A stretch of DNA of 41,130 nucleotides from Bacteroidota bacterium (GCA_003250475.1 QKGI01000047.1:1-41130); one strand, 5' to 3'. Positions 1 to 9,142 are shown, counted from the first letter of the stretch. Numbers and translations: made by a program. The notes: a model not told the origin generated them from the sequence alone.

Positions 1-1114
1 GAGGTCTCTCGCGTAAAATATTTATCTGGTTTTCATTAAGTTCAATCTCAACCTGTGTCCGGCAGGCGTTGGTCATCCGCGGGTGGCCGGCAACCCTTCC
101 CGCAGCAATAAAGGCTCTGTCAAGTCTGTCATTAAGCCTGAACAAAGTCACAGAATCGGCATCCACCCTGCCGTCTACGGCAAGTGAATAGCCTGTCTCA
201 TAGTGGGTGGGCAACCGTATGCTGCTTACGAAGTCAAATGCTGCCGTGCAGTGAGACAGTATAACAGTTGATGGAGTCAACCTGGTGGTATTGGCCATCC
301 ACGGAACCTTACCTGTAGAAGCTTTTACCAGCATCATACCGGCCATGGATGCCAGATCACCCTCACAGGCTGAAGGGATACCCTCAGTATTCAACTGCGC
401 AAGGGCCAGGCAGGCTGTAACCTTCCTTTTCTGCACCAGGCTGAAGCATTCCACAGCGAGGGCATCAAGGTTGCTCTCCTCTGCCATCCGGCGCAGGAGT
501 GCCAGCACCTGTGCTGCTTCCTGCAGTCCGTGAGCGTTATGCCCTGAGAACCGTTCTGTTAGTTTCGTGTCCGGCATAAGTTCTGTATAATCAGGCATTG
601 CGCTCCAGGGGATATCAACAAGGTCTGTCCCGAGTTTGTCCCTGAGGACCGCAGCCGGAACATCAGATGCCACCAGCCATTCCGAGACTGATCCTATTAA
701 CCCGGCCCTGGAGCCACTGAGGCCAGACCAGGCTGCTGCCACTCTTATCCAACGTTCAATCAGTCCGGATGCCTCCGCTTCTTCAATATCAGCCAGGACA
801 GCTAACCGGTTATTCGCGACCATCCATGCCATGACCTCCGTTGCTGCTGCATAGGCATTATTGCCCCTTATGCAAAGCAGAAGCACAGGCCTATCCGGAG
901 CTGTCAGCTCTATCGCCCTCCTTTCAGAGCCTCCGCTCATAAAGAGTATGATGTCAGGCTGCGATTCTGTCATGATAAAGCTACCTGCCGGAAGTAATCC
1001 CCGGATGATGGATGCCGACAGGGATTCAGTCTCCGCTGCAGCACCCCTGTGGGCAGCCCATGCTACCCTGACCAAATATCTGTTAAAGCCTTTTCCTGCA
1101 TTTTCCTGTGTCAT
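1..1114 (-). CDS. L-fucose/L-arabinose isomerase-like protein (COG2407 type), 3' end cut by window edge
   Basis: The reading frame opens at an ATG at 1114 on the minus strand and stays open to base 1, so about 371 residues are seen and the C-terminus is missing. The translation is a soluble alpha/beta protein starting MTQENAGKGFNRYLVR. The middle carries the stretch AVECFSLVQKRKVTACLAL and then PSACEGDLASMAGMML, the arrangement of the metal-site region of the fucose isomerase fold. No signal peptide is seen, so it is probably cytoplasmic. Family members are often distant from true isomerases and the substrate cannot be read here. Small plus-strand open frames over this region are shadows. It is divergent from the TPR gene at 1307. 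Confidence 0.75.
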   Translation of the reverse strand, partial: MTQENAGKGFNRYLVRVAWAAHRGAAAETESLSASIIRGLLPAGSFIMTESQPDIILFMSGGSERRAIELTAPDRPVLLLCIRGNNAYAAATEVMAWMVANNRLAVLADIEEAEASGLIERWIRVAAAWSGLSGSRAGLIGSVSEWLVASDVPAAVLRDKLGTDLVDIPWSAMPDYTELMPDTKLTERFSGHNAHGLQEAAQVLALLRRMAEESNLDALAVECFSLVQKRKVTACLALAQLNTEGIPSACEGDLASMAGMMLVKASTGKVPWMANTTRLTPSTVILSHCTAAFDFVSSIRLPTHYETGYSLAVDGRVDADSVTLFRLNDRLDRAFIAAGRVAGHPRMTNACRTQVEIELNENQINILRERP

Positions 1115-1306
1115 GGCATATCTCGGTTTACGTTTTAAAATTAGTGGAAAATATTGTTTTCATCAGTCTGGTCCATGGCACATATCCGGTGTCGTATTTA
1201 TCATATTGTATCCTTATTTTTTTCATGGGCTGGATTTTTTATTCAGAATTTTTATATTTACGCACTCTAAATGGATTAATCTCAATTAATAAACCGTAAA
1301 AACAAG

Positions 1307-2281
1307 ATGAAAATGAGACTAAACAGAATGATAGCAGGGCTGGTAGTTATTTCTGCAATTACATGCTTAAGCCTCAATGCCCAGGATCGTAATGAAGTTA
1401 TTTCAGTATACAATGAAGGGGCAAAGGCAATCCAGACCGACGTTCAGGCTGCAATAAAAGCATTTGAAAATGTTATTGTCCTTTCCGAGCAGGTCGGGGA
1501 GACAGCCGACGATCTGAAGCAGAAAGCCATACAGGTCCTCCCGGGTTTATATTATAAAGTAGCTGCAACAGCGTATAACGAGAAGAAGCCGACGGCTGAG
1601 GTTATTGAAGCGGCAAAGACAGCAGGAGCCATGGCAGAGAAATATGGCAACAAGACCTACAGGGATAACTCAGGTAAGATACTGGTTAACGGTTATTACA
1701 GGATGGCTACAGAGTTCTTCTCAGCCAATGATTTTGATAACGCTTTGCTTGCATTTGACAGTGTGCTGACACTCAACCCGGACCATATTGCTTCCATCTA
1801 TAATAAAGCGCTGATATACAGGAACCAGGGCAATGATGCTTCATTCGAAGAGGCTCTCGATCTTTTTATCAGCAAGCTGGATCCCGCAAAAGATGCTGAC
1901 AAGGAAGCACAGGCAAAAGGGATGGCACTCGAATATTTCCGTGCAGCCGGGTCCAAGGCCAACCAGGCAAACAACCTGGATGAGGCACTGGTCCTGCTTA
2001 ACAAGGCAGCAAAATATGGTGATGACAAGACACTGTTTTACTTCTTTGCCGATGTCTATAACAAGCAGAGTAATTTTACCGATGGGGCTGCCTATGCTCA
2101 GAAAGGCCTGGATCTGGAGACCGGTGATGCCGAAGCGAAGGCAATGTTCTACTATCAGCTGGCAGTGGCTCAGGCTGGCAAGGGGGAGACCTCCGCAGCC
2201 TGCGAATCATTCAGGAATGCCATGTACGGACCATTTGCAGAGGCAGCTAAAGCGCAGAGAACAAACATGAAATGTGAATAG
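1307..2281 (+). CDS. Secreted tetratricopeptide-repeat protein
   Basis: A 324-residue protein with a clear Sec signal peptide (MKMRLNRMIAGLVVISAITC, cleavage probably after LNAQ). The rest is helical and contains TPR-like units, for example around residues 140-175 (DNALLAFDSVLTLNPDHIASIYNKA) and 220-245 (NLDEALVLLNKAAKYGDDKT). Such proteins act as periplasmic scaffolds in Bacteroidota; the partner is not shown. The start follows an A-rich leader, with a weak TATATTTA -7-like element at 1253-1260. It is a single-gene unit closed by a strong terminator directly after the stop. Confidence 0.85.
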   Translation: MKMRLNRMIAGLVVISAITCLSLNAQDRNEVISVYNEGAKAIQTDVQAAIKAFENVIVLSEQVGETADDLKQKAIQVLPGLYYKVAATAYNEKKPTAEVIEAAKTAGAMAEKYGNKTYRDNSGKILVNGYYRMATEFFSANDFDNALLAFDSVLTLNPDHIASIYNKALIYRNQGNDASFEEALDLFISKLDPAKDADKEAQAKGMALEYFRAAGSKANQANNLDEALVLLNKAAKYGDDKTLFYFFADVYNKQSNFTDGAAYAQKGLDLETGDAEAKAMFYYQLAVAQAGKGETSAACESFRNAMYGPFAEAAKAQRTNMKCE

Positions 2282-2321
2282 ATATAACAACCTGATCGTT
2301 TAAAGAAATTATGTTTGTCAG

Positions 2322-2355
2322 ACACGGTCAGCCTCCCGGCTGACCGTGTTTTTTT
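2322..2355 (+). terminator. Rho-independent terminator after the TPR gene
   Basis: An 11-bp perfect stem (ACACGGTCAGC 2322-2332 with GCTGACCGTGT 2339-2349), a six-base loop and a run of T to 2355. It lies 40 bases behind the TPR stop codon and shows that the FtsX gene downstream is a separate unit. Confidence 0.9.
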
Positions 2356-2426
2356 ATCAAGTGCAGCAGGAAAGCAATATTGTCGTCTTTCTTTTGGTAT
2401 TTCAATCTAAACACAAGTTCCTGACC

Positions 2427-4853
2427 ATGCTTAAGAATTTTTTCCTCAACACAGTCCGAAACATGAAAAAACAGCGCGGATACGTGCTGCTGAACCTCGG
2501 AGGTCTCGTAATAGGTATAACAAGCTTCCTCTTCATTTCCTTATATGTGATTCATGAGCTTAGCTATGACCGTTTTCATTCCGGTTATGAGAACATATAC
2601 AGGCTGAAGGTGATCGGGAGGATGGCAGGCAGCGAACTCAACCAGGCTGTCACCGCAGCGCCGATGGCACAGGCGATGCTCAATGATTATCCTGAAATCA
2701 TCAAGGCCACGAGAACAAGGGGTATGGGTGAATGGCTTATCGGGTACGGTGAAAACAGGTTCAATGAAGAAGGGGTCATGTTCGCTGATTCTAACTTCTT
2801 TGACGTTCTGGACTTCAGGTTCCTGAAAGGAGACCCTGAATCAGCTCTTGTCAGACCACGGTCAATGGTCATGACCGAGGAATATGCAAGGAAGTATTTT
2901 GGTGATGCCGATCCTGTGGGACAGAAAGTGACCATGGAATCCGATACTGTTTTATTTACCATAACAGGTGTTATAGAGAATGTGCCTGATAACTCACACA
3001 TCAAATTTGACATCCTGGCATCATTGAGCACATACCCGCAGATGGCAAACAACCAGTTCTGGATCTCCCATAACTTTTATACATATATAGAGGTAGCCGA
3101 CGGCACTGACAAGAATGTCCTTCAGGAAAAACTTCAGGAGATGATCATTAAATATGTCGGACCACAGTTGCAGGAAGCTCTCGGCACATCAATCGATGAT
3201 TTCAGAAATGCAGGAAATGACTTCAGCTATGTTCTGGAGCCGTTGAAAGACATACACCTTAAAGGCGCTGTTCAGTATAATCTCGAACCACCCGGCTCGC
3301 CAAGCACTGTATTTATCTTTGCAATAATTGCATTCCTGATACTTGTGGTTGCCATTATCAACTATGTGAACCTGGCCACGGCAAAATCAGCCGGAAGGGC
3401 CAAAGAAGTAGGGGTAAAAAAGGTTTCCGGAGCCAGTAAGGCAGGACTGATTTCACAGTTCCTTGCCGAATCAGTTCTTATCGCTGCCATAGCAGGAATT
3501 ATATCGATGTTGCTGGTACTTGCACTTACGCCATCGTTCAACCAGCTGATAGGCAAGACCCTTTCCGTGAGCCTGTTCAGCGTCAACGGAGTGATAGCAA
3601 TACTGATCCTGATTCTTCTTGTAGGATTCTCGGCAGGGTTTTATCCTGCCTTTGTCCTGGCCTCATTCAAGCCGGCTGATGTCCTTAAGGGAACACTGAG
3701 CCCGGGTTCTATGTCCAAACGCCTGAGAGGCATACTCGTTGTATTCCAGTTTGCAGTTTCCATAGTCATTATTATCGGATCGATACTTGTCTACAGGCAG
3801 CTCAACTTCATGACCAGGAAAGACCTGGGGTTTGACAAGGAAAATCTCATCGTTATAAAACGGTCTGATGCTTTCTGGAGGCAGAGAGAGACATTCAGGA
3901 ACCAGGTGATGCAGATTGATGGCGTCGTGAATGCAGGGTTCTCAAGACAGGTTCCGGGGATGGAATTCAGTAACAATGCCTTCTTCCGTGATGATGACCC
4001 TGACAAGAATATGTACCTCCTGCAACAGGCATGGGTCAGCTTCGACTACCCCCAGGCACTGGGAGTGAAGCTCGCCAGCGGACGTTTCTTCTCAAGAGAC
4101 TTTGGCACTGACTCCACCTCTGTCATGATAAACGAGTCGGCTGTCAGGTTACTGGGACTGAAGGAACCGGTAGTTGGACAGTATATTACCCAGCCGGCCG
4201 GTCCGAGGGAGTTCCGCCGCTACCAGATCATAGGAGTGATGAAAGACTTTAACATCACCTCCATGCATAAGGCTATTGACCCGGTGTGCTTCTCAGTGCT
4301 CTTCCCGGGCGGAGGCGACCAGTACGCGACGCTGAGGCTCTCGGGGAAAAATATACCGGCTACACTGGCAGCCGTGGAGAGGAAATGGAAAGAGTTTACT
4401 CCTACCCAGCCCTTCCAGTACGAATTCTTTACTGATACATGGAATAACCTGTACACATCGGAGATGAAAGCAGGACGCATATTTTTCCTCTTCTCCTTCC
4501 TCGCAATCTTTATTGCCTGTATCGGACTGATAGGGCTTGTAACTTTCATGACCAACAAAAGGACCAGGGAGATAGGTATCCGTAAGACCTATGGAGCCTC
4601 TATGCCGATAATACTCAACCTGCTTATCAGAGAGATTGTTATACTTATTTCAATCTCTTCGCTGGTAGCATGGCCGCTGGCATACTACGGCTCCAGATAC
4701 TGGCTCAGCAGCTTCGCTGACAAGGCATCCGTCAGTCCGCTGATATATTTCCTGGCCTCTGTGATAGTCCTTGTTATCGGGTTCATCGCTGTAAGCTATC
4801 AAACGATAAAGGCAGCCAGCTACAGTCCTGCCAATGCTTTAAGAACTGATTAG
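2427..4853 (+). CDS. FtsX/MacB-family ABC transporter permease
   Basis: An 808-residue inner-membrane permease with two FtsX-type halves. Each half begins with an anchor helix and a periplasmic MacB core-like domain (the first has YENIYRLKVIGRM), followed by three-helix FtsX bundles around residues 290-420 (VFIFAIIAFLILVVAIINYV, then KSAGRAKEVGVKKVSGAS) and at the C-terminus (RTREIGIRKTYGAS). The duplicated REIG(I/V)(R/K)K signature is diagnostic. An upstream GTG at 2346 would put the start inside the terminator, so ATG 2427 (MLKNFFLNTVRNMKKQRGYV), which gives the normal N-terminus, is preferred. No ATPase gene is adjacent, so the ATP-binding partner must be elsewhere. The substrate is unknown. 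Confidence 0.9.
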   Translation: MLKNFFLNTVRNMKKQRGYVLLNLGGLVIGITSFLFISLYVIHELSYDRFHSGYENIYRLKVIGRMAGSELNQAVTAAPMAQAMLNDYPEIIKATRTRGMGEWLIGYGENRFNEEGVMFADSNFFDVLDFRFLKGDPESALVRPRSMVMTEEYARKYFGDADPVGQKVTMESDTVLFTITGVIENVPDNSHIKFDILASLSTYPQMANNQFWISHNFYTYIEVADGTDKNVLQEKLQEMIIKYVGPQLQEALGTSIDDFRNAGNDFSYVLEPLKDIHLKGAVQYNLEPPGSPSTVFIFAIIAFLILVVAIINYVNLATAKSAGRAKEVGVKKVSGASKAGLISQFLAESVLIAAIAGIISMLLVLALTPSFNQLIGKTLSVSLFSVNGVIAILILILLVGFSAGFYPAFVLASFKPADVLKGTLSPGSMSKRLRGILVVFQFAVSIVIIIGSILVYRQLNFMTRKDLGFDKENLIVIKRSDAFWRQRETFRNQVMQIDGVVNAGFSRQVPGMEFSNNAFFRDDDPDKNMYLLQQAWVSFDYPQALGVKLASGRFFSRDFGTDSTSVMINESAVRLLGLKEPVVGQYITQPAGPREFRRYQIIGVMKDFNITSMHKAIDPVCFSVLFPGGGDQYATLRLSGKNIPATLAAVERKWKEFTPTQPFQYEFFTDTWNNLYTSEMKAGRIFFLFSFLAIFIACIGLIGLVTFMTNKRTREIGIRKTYGASMPIILNLLIREIVILISISSLVAWPLAYYGSRYWLSSFADKASVSPLIYFLASVIVLVIGFIAVSYQTIKAASYSPANALRTD

Positions 4854-4902
4854 TTGCATTCATCGGTTTTTTAAACGCTTTTGCACAGGCTGGCACAAAA
4901 CA

Positions 4903-4940
4903 AAACCACCTGTACTTCCAGTAGTACAGGTGGTTTATTT
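4903..4940 (+). terminator. Terminator after the FtsX permease
   Basis: A 13-bp perfect stem (AAACCACCTGTAC 4903-4915 with GTACAGGTGGTTT 4924-4936), an eight-base loop, and a T-rich tail. The A-rich left side means it may also stop transcription arriving from the minus-strand cold-shock unit. Confidence 0.85.
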
Positions 4941-5001
4941 TCTTAATATCAAAGCCTTAAATAAGGCCCTTGTACGATATTTGATTCAATGCAAGTGAGT
5001 C

Positions 5002-5163
5002 TTACCTTAATTTTCTGGCAGCCATCAAAGACCGGTACCGTTCTTTTGCCTCCTCAATATTTGCGTCTTGCGCAATATATATCCTGGTCTTGTGGTTAAT
5101 TACCACTTCTTTTAACTTGGACAGATCTGGTGATTTAAATTCAGCCGGTTTCTTTTCTATCAT
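5002..5163 (-). CDS. Small conserved-looking protein of 53 aa downstream of the cold-shock gene
   Basis: A short frame from ATG 5163 to TAA 5002-5004 encoding a basic, helical 53-residue protein (begins MIEKKPAEFKSPDLSKLKEV, ends MAARKLR). It has no signal peptide or membrane segment. It lies 65 bases downstream of the cold-shock gene on the same strand, and no clear terminator separates the two, so they may be co-transcribed. The balanced coding-like composition and the position between the cold-shock gene and the terminator support a real gene. The function is unknown; a role beside the RNA chaperone is only inference from position. Confidence 0.6.
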   Translation of the reverse strand: MIEKKPAEFKSPDLSKLKEVVINHKTRIYIAQDANIEEAKERYRSLMAARKLR

Positions 5164-5228
5164 AATTATTTGTATTTCAACAGAATATTCTGCTGTCAGA
5201 ATCCTTTTTTTTATTCAGGTAAGGCAAA

Positions 5229-5420
5229 TTATGCCAACCTGACATTAACTGCATTCAGGCCTTTTTTACCCTGTTCAAGATCAAAAGTAACAACATCATT
5301 TTCCTTTATAGGTTCCTTTAATCCAGATGAATGCACAAAATACTCCTTTGGTGAATTTTCTTCTTTAATGAATCCAAATCCTTTAAACTCATTGTAAAAT
5401 TTTACTGTTCCAGTACTCAT
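5229..5420 (-). CDS. Cold-shock domain protein (CspA family)
   Basis: A 63-residue single cold-shock domain, the usual length for the family in Bacteroidota. It binds single-stranded RNA or DNA as an OB-fold chaperone. RNP1 is visible as KGFGFI (residues 13-18) and RNP2 as YFVHSS (residues 27-32). A perfect -7 element TACCTTTG sits about 24 bases upstream of the ATG. The short leader argues against the long thermosensing 5' UTR of E. coli cspA. Confidence 0.95.
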   Translation of the reverse strand: MSTGTVKFYNEFKGFGFIKEENSPKEYFVHSSGLKEPIKENDVVTFDLEQGKKGLNAVNVRLA

Positions 5421-5443
5421 TATTTGATTTTATTAGTGTGGTG

Positions 5444-5451
5444 CAAAGGTA
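5444..5451 (-). promoter_or_regulatory. Bacteroidota -7 element for the cold-shock gene
   Basis: TACCTTTG on the minus strand fits TAnnTTTG exactly and places transcription start roughly 18 bases before the ATG. No good TTG -33 element is found at 17-23 bases spacing; the upstream region is very AT-rich. Confidence 0.65.
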
Positions 5452-5596
5452 GTCAATAAAACGTAATAATACATTTATTTTCAATAAATTAAATATTATT
5501 TCGATTATAGCTGCAAATAGTGTCTTAAACTCTGGCTTTTCCGGCCTGTACTCTCGAACTTTTTGATTAGGTTTAAGTCATTATTGTATTTAGATA

Positions 5597-7057
5597 ATGA
5601 GCCCTCTCTCCCTCCTGTTGATTATCCTGGGTTATTTTTCACTGTTGATGGTGATCTCTTTCTTCGCCTCACGGCGCATCCATGATACCACATTCTTTGA
5701 CGGAGACAAGGCTTCACCCTGGTTTCTTGTCGCTTTCGGGATGATAGGCTCTGGCATCTCAGCCGTATCTCTCGTTTCAATCCCCGGAAATGTCGGCAAT
5801 AACAATCTCTATTACTTCCAGTTCATCCTCGGAACAATAGTCGGCTACCTGTTCATAGCCTTTGTATTGACGCCAATATACTACAGGCTGAAACTCGTTT
5901 CGATCTATACCTACCTTAATATCCGGTTCGGCAGCATCACCTACAAGACAGGTTCACTTTTCTTCCTGTTCTCGCAATCATTCGGGGCAGCCCTGAGGCT
6001 GTTGCTATCAATCAAGATCCTTCAGTATGCCTTCTTTGACAAATTGAATATCCCGCCCTTCATTACCATTATCGCAGTACTGATACTGATCTGGCTCTAT
6101 ACAAACAAATCCGGGATCAAGACAATTGTCTGGACCGATGCACTTCAGTCTGCATTCCTGATAACAGTAATTATTATCTCTATCCTGTCGATCAAACACT
6201 CCCTTAATCTCTCTTTAGGCGAGATGGCAGGTACCGTCACTCACCATCCTTATGCAAAAGTGTTTGACTGGGATATACACTCTGGTTCGAACTTCTTCAA
6301 ACAGTTTATTTCAGGGTTGCTAATTACAGTTGCACTGGTGGGACTGGATCAGAGTATGATGCAGAAAACCCTGACAGTCAGAAATATGAAGGATGCAAGG
6401 AAGAACGTGCTTACCTTCAGTTTCTTCATAGCGTTTGCACAGACAATGTTCCTGGCGCTTGGTGTTCTTATATATATCTACGCGGAGAAGAGTGGCATCA
6501 GCCTCGCAAAACATAACGGGCAGTTTGTCAATACCGATGAGCTCTATCCTTTGCTTACCCTTAACTACTTCGGGAAGATCGGAGCGGTGGCGTTTCTTAT
6601 TGGCGTTATTGCCTCTACGTTTGCGAGTATTGATTCCTGCATAACGGCTTTAACCACGGCCTTCAGTTATGATTTTATGAATATTGCAGATAAGCCTCAT
6701 GAATTAAGGAAGAAAATCAAGGCAAGAGTCCTTCTCGGGGTAAATATTGTCATGTTCATCATTGTTCTCTCTTTCTGGAACAGCAAAGGGGCGATAATCA
6801 ACACAATTTTCAAGACCGCAGGATATACCTACGGACCCATTCTCGGGCTGTATCTCACCGGCCTCTTTACAAGGATCAAGTTCCGGGAAAAATGGGTGCC
6901 GGTGGCATGTGTTGCAGCAGCTTTAGGAACATGGTTTCTGAACGCTTACTTTATACGGGTATTTGACTTTGATTTCGGCTTTATGAATATTTTTGTCAAT
7001 GCATTACTTACAATAATATTCCTTGTGACTATTAAAAGGAAAAATGCAGTTGCCTGA
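5597..7057 (+). CDS. Sodium:solute symporter (SSS family)
   Basis: A 486-residue polytopic inner-membrane protein with about thirteen hydrophobic segments. It opens with MSPLSLLLIILGYFSLLMVI and carries SSS-type conserved parts such as FLVAFGMIGSGISAVS near residue 47 and the IASTFASIDSCITALTTAFS region near residue 345, which matches the Na+-site helix of the LeuT fold. It is the first gene of a three-gene unit and overlaps the acetyltransferase by 14 bases. The substrate is not readable. The company of an AmiE-like hydrolase makes a sugar or cell-wall-fragment substrate plausible (compare MurT of Tannerella), but that is inference. Confidence 0.9.
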   Translation: MSPLSLLLIILGYFSLLMVISFFASRRIHDTTFFDGDKASPWFLVAFGMIGSGISAVSLVSIPGNVGNNNLYYFQFILGTIVGYLFIAFVLTPIYYRLKLVSIYTYLNIRFGSITYKTGSLFFLFSQSFGAALRLLLSIKILQYAFFDKLNIPPFITIIAVLILIWLYTNKSGIKTIVWTDALQSAFLITVIIISILSIKHSLNLSLGEMAGTVTHHPYAKVFDWDIHSGSNFFKQFISGLLITVALVGLDQSMMQKTLTVRNMKDARKNVLTFSFFIAFAQTMFLALGVLIYIYAEKSGISLAKHNGQFVNTDELYPLLTLNYFGKIGAVAFLIGVIASTFASIDSCITALTTAFSYDFMNIADKPHELRKKIKARVLLGVNIVMFIIVLSFWNSKGAIINTIFKTAGYTYGPILGLYLTGLFTRIKFREKWVPVACVAAALGTWFLNAYFIRVFDFDFGFMNIFVNALLTIIFLVTIKRKNAVA

Positions 7058-7535
7058 GGATGATATTTCAATACGGCCCACAACAGACCACAGGGAGATA
7101 GACATCTGTGCGCTTATGATGTCCAGGACAGATCCGTGGATAACGCTTGGCATGGATTACAATATGTGTCTCGAAGCTTTTGATGGAATATGCAAGGAGA
7201 TCCATATTGCAAAGGTCGGAGCTGATATTGCCGGTTTTGTTATTCTGCAGGTCTGCGGCACATTCTCCGGCTACATACAGACAATCTGCGTAGGCGAAGA
7301 TTACAGGGGAAGGGGGATAGGAACCACCCTGCTTGATTTCTGTGAAAAGAGGGTTCTGAAGTTTTCTCCCAACCTGTTCATTTGCGTTTCTTCATTCAAC
7401 ACTGAAGCCCGCCGGCTGTATGAAAAATATGGATTTAAGGTAGTAGGCGAGCTGGATAATTTTGTCAGGCAGGGCTTTACTGAAATACTTATGCGAAAAA
7501 CGGCTGGGCCGAGGGTCGGATACAAGCCCAGGTAA
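7044..7535 (+). CDS. GNAT-family N-acetyltransferase
   Basis: A 163-residue GNAT protein. The acetyl-CoA loop is visible as EDYRGRGIGTTLLDFCEK (residues ~89-106), followed by the conserved C-terminal strand-helix NTEARRLYEKYGFKVVGEL. It would transfer an acetyl group from acetyl-CoA to an amine; the acceptor is unknown. The start overlaps the end of the symporter gene by 14 bases and the stop is 11 bases before the serine hydrolase, so the three genes are probably one transcript. An amino sugar or muropeptide acceptor would fit the neighbours but is not shown by sequence. Confidence 0.9.
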   Translation: MQLPEDDISIRPTTDHREIDICALMMSRTDPWITLGMDYNMCLEAFDGICKEIHIAKVGADIAGFVILQVCGTFSGYIQTICVGEDYRGRGIGTTLLDFCEKRVLKFSPNLFICVSSFNTEARRLYEKYGFKVVGELDNFVRQGFTEILMRKTAGPRVGYKPR

Positions 7536-7546
7536 CACATAATACC

Positions 7547-8806
7547 ATGAAGCATCACATCAGGTCAGCACTGGCACTTTTTCTTTCACTGTTTATAGTA
7601 ACAAATATCAGTGCATCGGAACCAGGTGGCAGAAAGGCTGTTCTGAGAGCTGTTGTCGACAGTATCCTGGAAAGCCAGGTAAGCCTTGGCAAGATCCCGG
7701 GAGCAGTAATACAGGTAAAAGAGGGAGACCGTATTATCTGCCGGCAGGCCTTTGGTTATGCAATGAAATATGACTTCAACCATGAGCCGGTCATCCCGCC
7801 GGAGAAGATGACTGTCGGTCATATGTTCGATTTAGCGTCGCTGACAAAGGTAATAGGTACCACCACTTCCGTTATGGTACTTGCTGACCGGGGGCTTCTC
7901 AGCATTGACGACCCGGCAGGCAAATATATTCCCGCCTTTAATTCTGATGACAAGAGAGAGATCACCCTGAGGCATCTCCTCACACATACGGCCGGTCTTT
8001 ATGAATGGTATCCCCTGTACTACCTTGCTTCAGACAAAGAGGAATGCTACAGGCTTATCGGCAGCCTCCCCCTGAGGTACCCAATCGGGGAAGGACGGCA
8101 TTACAGCGACCTGGGTTTTATCATTCTTGGTCAGATCATTGAGAAGGTATCGGGTATGCCGCTTGAGACGTTTGTGAGAGATCAAATCTTTCTTCCGCTG
8201 AGGATGAAAAAAACCACCTATAACCCTCTCACTACAGGCAGGTATAAAAAAATCGCCGCCACCTCAGCAGGAAATCCATATGAAAAAAGGATGGTTTATG
8301 ATTCCACTCTCGGATACCAGGTAAAGGAGATCGATCCCCGGCAGTGGAACGGATGGAGAACCTATCTGCTCAGGGGTGAAGTCAACGATGGCAACGCCTG
8401 GTACGCCAACGGCGGGGTTGCCGGCTCGGCAGGATTGTTCTCCACTGCCGCCGACCTGCAGAAGATCGTTGACATGCTTGTAAATAAAGGGATGACGCGC
8501 TCCGGACAGTTTATATCCACGGAAACGGTGACAGCCTTCCTGACAAAAGATAAGTATAACAACGGACTGGGATGGGTAATGGATCCGGTTAACTCATTCA
8601 TGAAGGATGCCCCGGAGGGATCGTTCGGGCATACAGGCTTTACCGGTACAAGCATTGCAGTCATCCCGTCGGCGAGAGTATCGGTAATTCTCTTAATCAA
8701 CAGGCAAAATACCGGGCTGTCGGAGGAGGGTCTTTATTATAACCCTAACCAGGTGCGGATGCAGATATTCAGGGCAGTACTCAGATATCTTTCAGAGGAG
8801 GATTAA
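7547..8806 (+). CDS. Exported serine hydrolase, class C beta-lactamase/AmiE-like family
   Basis: A 419-residue penicillin-binding-fold protein with an N-terminal signal peptide (residues 1-24, ending NISASE). The nucleophile motif SxxK is SLTK at residues 98-101, the second motif is YSD at 186-188, and the third is HTG near residue 365 (FGHTGFTG). The segment NGGVAGSAGLFSTAADL resembles the conserved GGVAGHAGLFST region of Bacillus YbbE/AmiE-type proteins. The family includes esterases, DD-peptidases and MurNAc-L-Ala amidases. The upstream symporter and GNAT make a muropeptide role attractive, but no murQ, murK, nagZ or namZ gene lies beside it here. Confidence 0.88.
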   Translation: MKHHIRSALALFLSLFIVTNISASEPGGRKAVLRAVVDSILESQVSLGKIPGAVIQVKEGDRIICRQAFGYAMKYDFNHEPVIPPEKMTVGHMFDLASLTKVIGTTTSVMVLADRGLLSIDDPAGKYIPAFNSDDKREITLRHLLTHTAGLYEWYPLYYLASDKEECYRLIGSLPLRYPIGEGRHYSDLGFIILGQIIEKVSGMPLETFVRDQIFLPLRMKKTTYNPLTTGRYKKIAATSAGNPYEKRMVYDSTLGYQVKEIDPRQWNGWRTYLLRGEVNDGNAWYANGGVAGSAGLFSTAADLQKIVDMLVNKGMTRSGQFISTETVTAFLTKDKYNNGLGWVMDPVNSFMKDAPEGSFGHTGFTGTSIAVIPSARVSVILLINRQNTGLSEEGLYYNPNQVRMQIFRAVLRYLSEED

Positions 8807-8994
8807 GATTCCTAATGCTCTTCCTGACTGTCAGGGAGCCTTCCATAAGTACTGTTGTCTACGGATCTGCGGCCCGGCTTCCCGGGTAAGCTGAAAGACA
8901 CGCCGTGATCCACTATCAGGTGCTGTCACAAAGTATAGCCCTGCAGCGCATAGCACTGTCACCGGTCCTTTCCAGATGCCACTACTCTGAAGGC

Positions 8995-9057
8995 GAGAAT
9001 TACGTCCCGCCTCCGGCGTGCCGTGATTCCCGGAGACGGGCACTTACAATGAAAAGC
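8995..9057. repeat. 63-bp direct repeat, copy A
   Basis: Matches copy B (9080-9142) at 60 of 63 positions; the copies are 85 bases apart. The unit starts GAGAATTACGTCCCGCC and ends with TTACAATGAAAAGC. In this copy the outer hairpin arm is weakened (GATTCCCGG instead of GATTCTCAG). Confidence 0.85.
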
Positions 9058-9079
9058 GTCGGACTTAACATCCCTGCCT

Positions 9080-9142
9080 GAGAATTACGTCCCGCCTGCG
9101 GCGTGCCGTGATTCTCAGAGACGGGCACTTACAATGAAAAGC
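9080..9142. repeat. 63-bp direct repeat, copy B, hairpin-forming
   Basis: The second copy of the unit. Here GAGAATTACG pairs with CGTGATTCTC (one T-G wobble) around an inner CGCC/GGCG stem, giving a two-tier hairpin of REP-like design. Its last 13 bases belong to the outer inverted repeat that reaches the tRNA-Met 3' end. Confidence 0.85.

Noticed and set aside
285-1289. Three plus-strand open frames near the left edge
   Set aside because: They lie antisense to a long open minus-strand frame (1-1114) with recognisable family sequence; their own translations are low-complexity and lack any family signal.
2346-2426. GTG-started N-terminal extension of the FtsX permease
   Set aside because: The start would lie within the terminator of the upstream gene, and ATG 2427 gives the family's usual N-terminus.
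5170-5228. TTCTG/CAGAA hairpin with T-run as a terminator of a plus-strand gene
   Set aside because: No plus-strand gene ends there; the stem is only five pairs and lies between two minus-strand genes.
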